NCBI GenBank assembly: GCA_000969725.1
Contig: JXSR01S002592.1
Length of the DNA: 32,172 nt
Reading direction: 5' to 3' (one strand)
Source of the DNA: Ophiothrix spiculata
Lineage: Eukaryota; Echinodermata; Ophiuroidea; Amphilepidida; Ophiotrichidae
Every line of letters begins with the position of its first letter. The first letter of the stretch is position 1. The position numbers and the translations under genes were made by a program. The notes beneath the pieces were generated by a model that ran no database searches, had not been told where the DNA came from, and saw nothing but the letters and a program-made list of their open reading frames with translations. Below are positions 30,101-32,172 of the stretch, piece by piece.

Positions 30101-30104
30101 TTAA

Positions 30105-31237
30105 ATCATCTTAATTTGATAAATTTTGTTATACTTTCCATCACCACATTGAAAATTAACTTTTTTTTTCAAAACGTGTTAAGTCTAATCTGGATTACAT
30201 GTGACTGATGATGTTTTATTCCAAAATGTGTTAAGTCCATGGGAAAATATTTATATATATAGTCATAGTATTTTATTTTCCATCATTAAAAACATATAAA
30301 TTACAAGTGACAATAACAAAAAGATGGAGGAGATACAACAAGAAGCAAGAGCCTGAAAGTGATGTTCATAATTAAATTTTTCATGTTTTTAGTTTTATGT
30401 GCTAATTAAAAAAAATTGTGGCACTATTAATTATGTTTTTTCAAATATGTGTTCATGCATATAATTTTTATCTATATCTTTTAAATTTGGCTTGGAAGTG
30501 TATTTATTCCATGCATTTTGCTATAATAAATATAATACTTTATAATCCAAAAACCTAAATTACAGCCAATTATTGTTAAGGGACCCACCTTAAGACTTCC
30601 AGGTTGATTTTTTTTTTCGCGCCCCATTCAGGAGCGATTTTTTCCCCTGGAAATTACTGTTTTTCTGCCTATTCCATGTTCAGGGGGATTTTTTTCTTCT
30701 GTCTGTGGGGTGGATGAATTTCTTTCTTTCAAAATACTTCCTGCCCCCCCCTGGAAATCTAGTTGTGTGCCCATTATAGTTATTTGGCCAACTGCTTTGG
30801 ATTTGATCTCTAAACAAAACATGAAAAAGGAAAATATGATATATGTTATGCGTTTTTGAAAAGCTGAAAATGTGAAGAATTGAAATATGTAATTCACTTA
30901 GTTTTGAAATTCACATCTATTTTGTGGGAGGAGGAGATCTCATATATCTCTCGTAAAGCAAAGTTTGGGAGGAGGAGATCTCATATATATATATATCAAA
31001 AAAAAAAGTTTTGCTCATTTGATAAAACTTGTAAAATCTTTCAAACATGTTATTTTTTTTTAAATAAAAAAAAAAGAAAGAAAGAAAAACCCTTGGTTGA
31101 ATCGGTTGTTAAATTCCATCTGACAGTAGCGTTACTACTCAAGGCATGCACCCACTTACCCGGCGCCCTCGGGGGAAAACAAGAAGCCTTTTTTGTCGTG
31201 TAACATGTGGTTTGGAATTTGAATGTGCTAACAATGT
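30105..31237. other. No recognisable gene; short direct repeat
   Basis: AT-rich, presumably AGBL4 intron. GGGAGGAGGAGATCTCATAT occurs twice (about 30926 and 30968), the second followed by an AT dinucleotide run. G/C-rich islands occur at about 30635-30760 and 31155-31175. The next AGBL4 exon was looked for and not seen. Confidence 0.5.
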
Positions 31238-31346
31238 GAGCCCATTCTAGTCATGTAGGGAGATGTTGATAACCTGATCATTGCAAAGCGCTGCGAGGAT
31301 GGAGCTTGAAGGGAATCGAGTCTGGTGTATAGGACCGAGAGAAATG
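31238..31346 (+). repeat. Direct duplication, unit 1
   Basis: GATGTTGATAACCTGATCAT, GGAGCTTGAAGGGAAT and GTCTGGTGTATAGGACCGAG recur in the same order at 31441-31566. Confidence 0.85.
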
Positions 31347-31440
31347 CATATGTGATGATATGATAAAGGAGATTTTGACTTTTGATCGTTTGTCTTTTTG
31401 GCTGGGTTTGGTTCTGAGGAGTTTTGAGGTCACTTATGTC

Positions 31441-31566
31441 TGAGCCCATTTCTAGTCATGGAGGTAGATGCCCGGGTAGATGTTGATAACCTGATCATAG
31501 CATAGCGCTGTAAGGGTGGAGCTTGAAGGGAATTGAGTCTGGTGTATAGGACCGAGAGAAATGGAT
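31441..31566 (+). repeat. Direct duplication, unit 2
   Basis: Second copy of 31238-31346, with an extra 'gcccgggta' near its start and about a dozen substitutions. It ends directly at the left arm of the next TIR element. Confidence 0.85.
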
Positions 31567-31569
31567 AAG

Positions 31570-31847
31570 GTGGAAAACTAAATTTTTGCTACCAAACATT
31601 TCGTCATGATGTCAAACTATGGGCAGCCCTAGGTTTCAAAAAGGTGTCAACAAAATTGATAAGGGTGTTTATTGCAATGAAAAAGGTGTATAAAATACCC
31701 AAAAGGGTGTGTAAAACCCATAATTGTGTCTAAACCCAAAATCGATTTGTAACCCCAAATTGTGTGTGAAATCAAGAAAGGTGTCTAAAACCAACAACAC
31801 CTGGACAAAATGTTTGGTAGCAAAAATTGAGTTTGAAGGCCGAGTTT
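31570..31847. mobile_element. TIR element of the ACCAAATGTTTGGT family with GGTGTNTAAAA subrepeats
   Basis: The left arm AATTTTTGCTACCAAACATT is mirrored by AATGTTTGGTAGCAAAAATT, as in 19595-19848. The interior consists of six or so degenerate units of about 25 bases, each with GGTGT(G/C)TAAAA, unlike the interior of the other full copy. Confidence 0.8.
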
Positions 31848-32172
31848 AAATTGATCCTTAGCAACTGTCCAATTATAATGAAGACTTCAATATGTATTTA
31901 ATGTGTAGTGTATGAATTGCGTATAAAAAAAACCTATAGCAGCAGCCACATGTTGGTAATGGACTAAAAACAAAAACAGTGACATATATGTTGGACTTCA
32001 ATATCTGAGAAAAAGAAAAACTAGCTATAGTATGCAAACACTCTTAATGATAAACTTGTCATTAATGCGCAGACAGATGCTGCAATCGTACAAACTTGAG
32101 AGCCTCACAATGGCAAAAAACTCCAGTGTTGTATAATAATATACGCATAAGACGAAGTAAAAAAGAAACTTG
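31848..32172. other. No recognisable feature
   Basis: AT-rich sequence to the window end; presumed intronic if AGBL4 continues rightwards. Confidence 0.5.

Noticed and set aside
29841..30104. Telomere-like TTAACCCTAA as an interstitial telomeric repeat
   Set aside because: It is present once at each element end as an inverse pair with TTAA flanks, so it is a TIR.

Overview
The window is AT-rich, intron-dense animal DNA with a 220-base assembly gap. There are no operons, ribosome binding sites or long open frames. The only gene I can name is represented by two plus-strand coding exons, at 27685-27774 and 29421-29535. They join in frame across a 1646-base phase-1 intron with consensus splice sites. 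Together they encode the core of an M14 cytosolic carboxypeptidase, with the HPGE zinc-binding motif and an NPDG block, closest to AGBL4/CCP6. The first half of the gene must lie upstream and the LNRxW-containing exon downstream; I could not find either here. The organism is probably a marine invertebrate, perhaps an invertebrate deuterostome, judging from repeat style and the AGBL4 divergence. That assignment is low confidence.

Almost everything else is repeats. Bases 1-7480 hold a dispersed segmental duplication: block 'a' near 1, 3690 and 4860, and block 'b' at 735-2230 and 6118-7480 with a fragment at 10207. Small terminal-inverted-repeat (TIR) elements are scattered in and between the copies. 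Bases 8736-13637 hold four copies of a second unit ('R'). Each carries the same 150-base exon-like module with good splice sites, and three of the four units are interrupted by different TIR elements. Because sister copies are uninterrupted, several insertions can be read directly against an empty site.

Bases 13.7-21.6 kb are a run of short non-autonomous DNA transposons with recognisable target-site duplications: TA, TTAA (piggyBac- or Kolobok-like) and TTA/TGA (PIF/Harbinger-like). Bases 21.65-23.64 kb hold tandem repeats and a roughly 40-base minisatellite split by a 623-base TIR element that carries a tRNA-like sequence. Bases 23.6-27.3 kb hold a tRNA-derived SINE, a CAGGG-ended element with a clear 6-base target duplication, and an inverted second copy of the element at 3.1 kb. 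Bases 27.7-30.1 kb hold the AGBL4 exons, a truncated TTAA element in their intron, and two neighbouring TTAA elements with an antisense tRNA-like promoter. The right edge is another direct duplication plus one more TIR element.

I see no convincing new multi-gene system. The most unusual signals are the four-copy exon-like module, two unrelated TIR elements each carrying a tRNA-like promoter, and one TTAA family in which both copies keep the same short open frame. No similarity searches were run; family names for repeats rest on termini and target-site duplications only.
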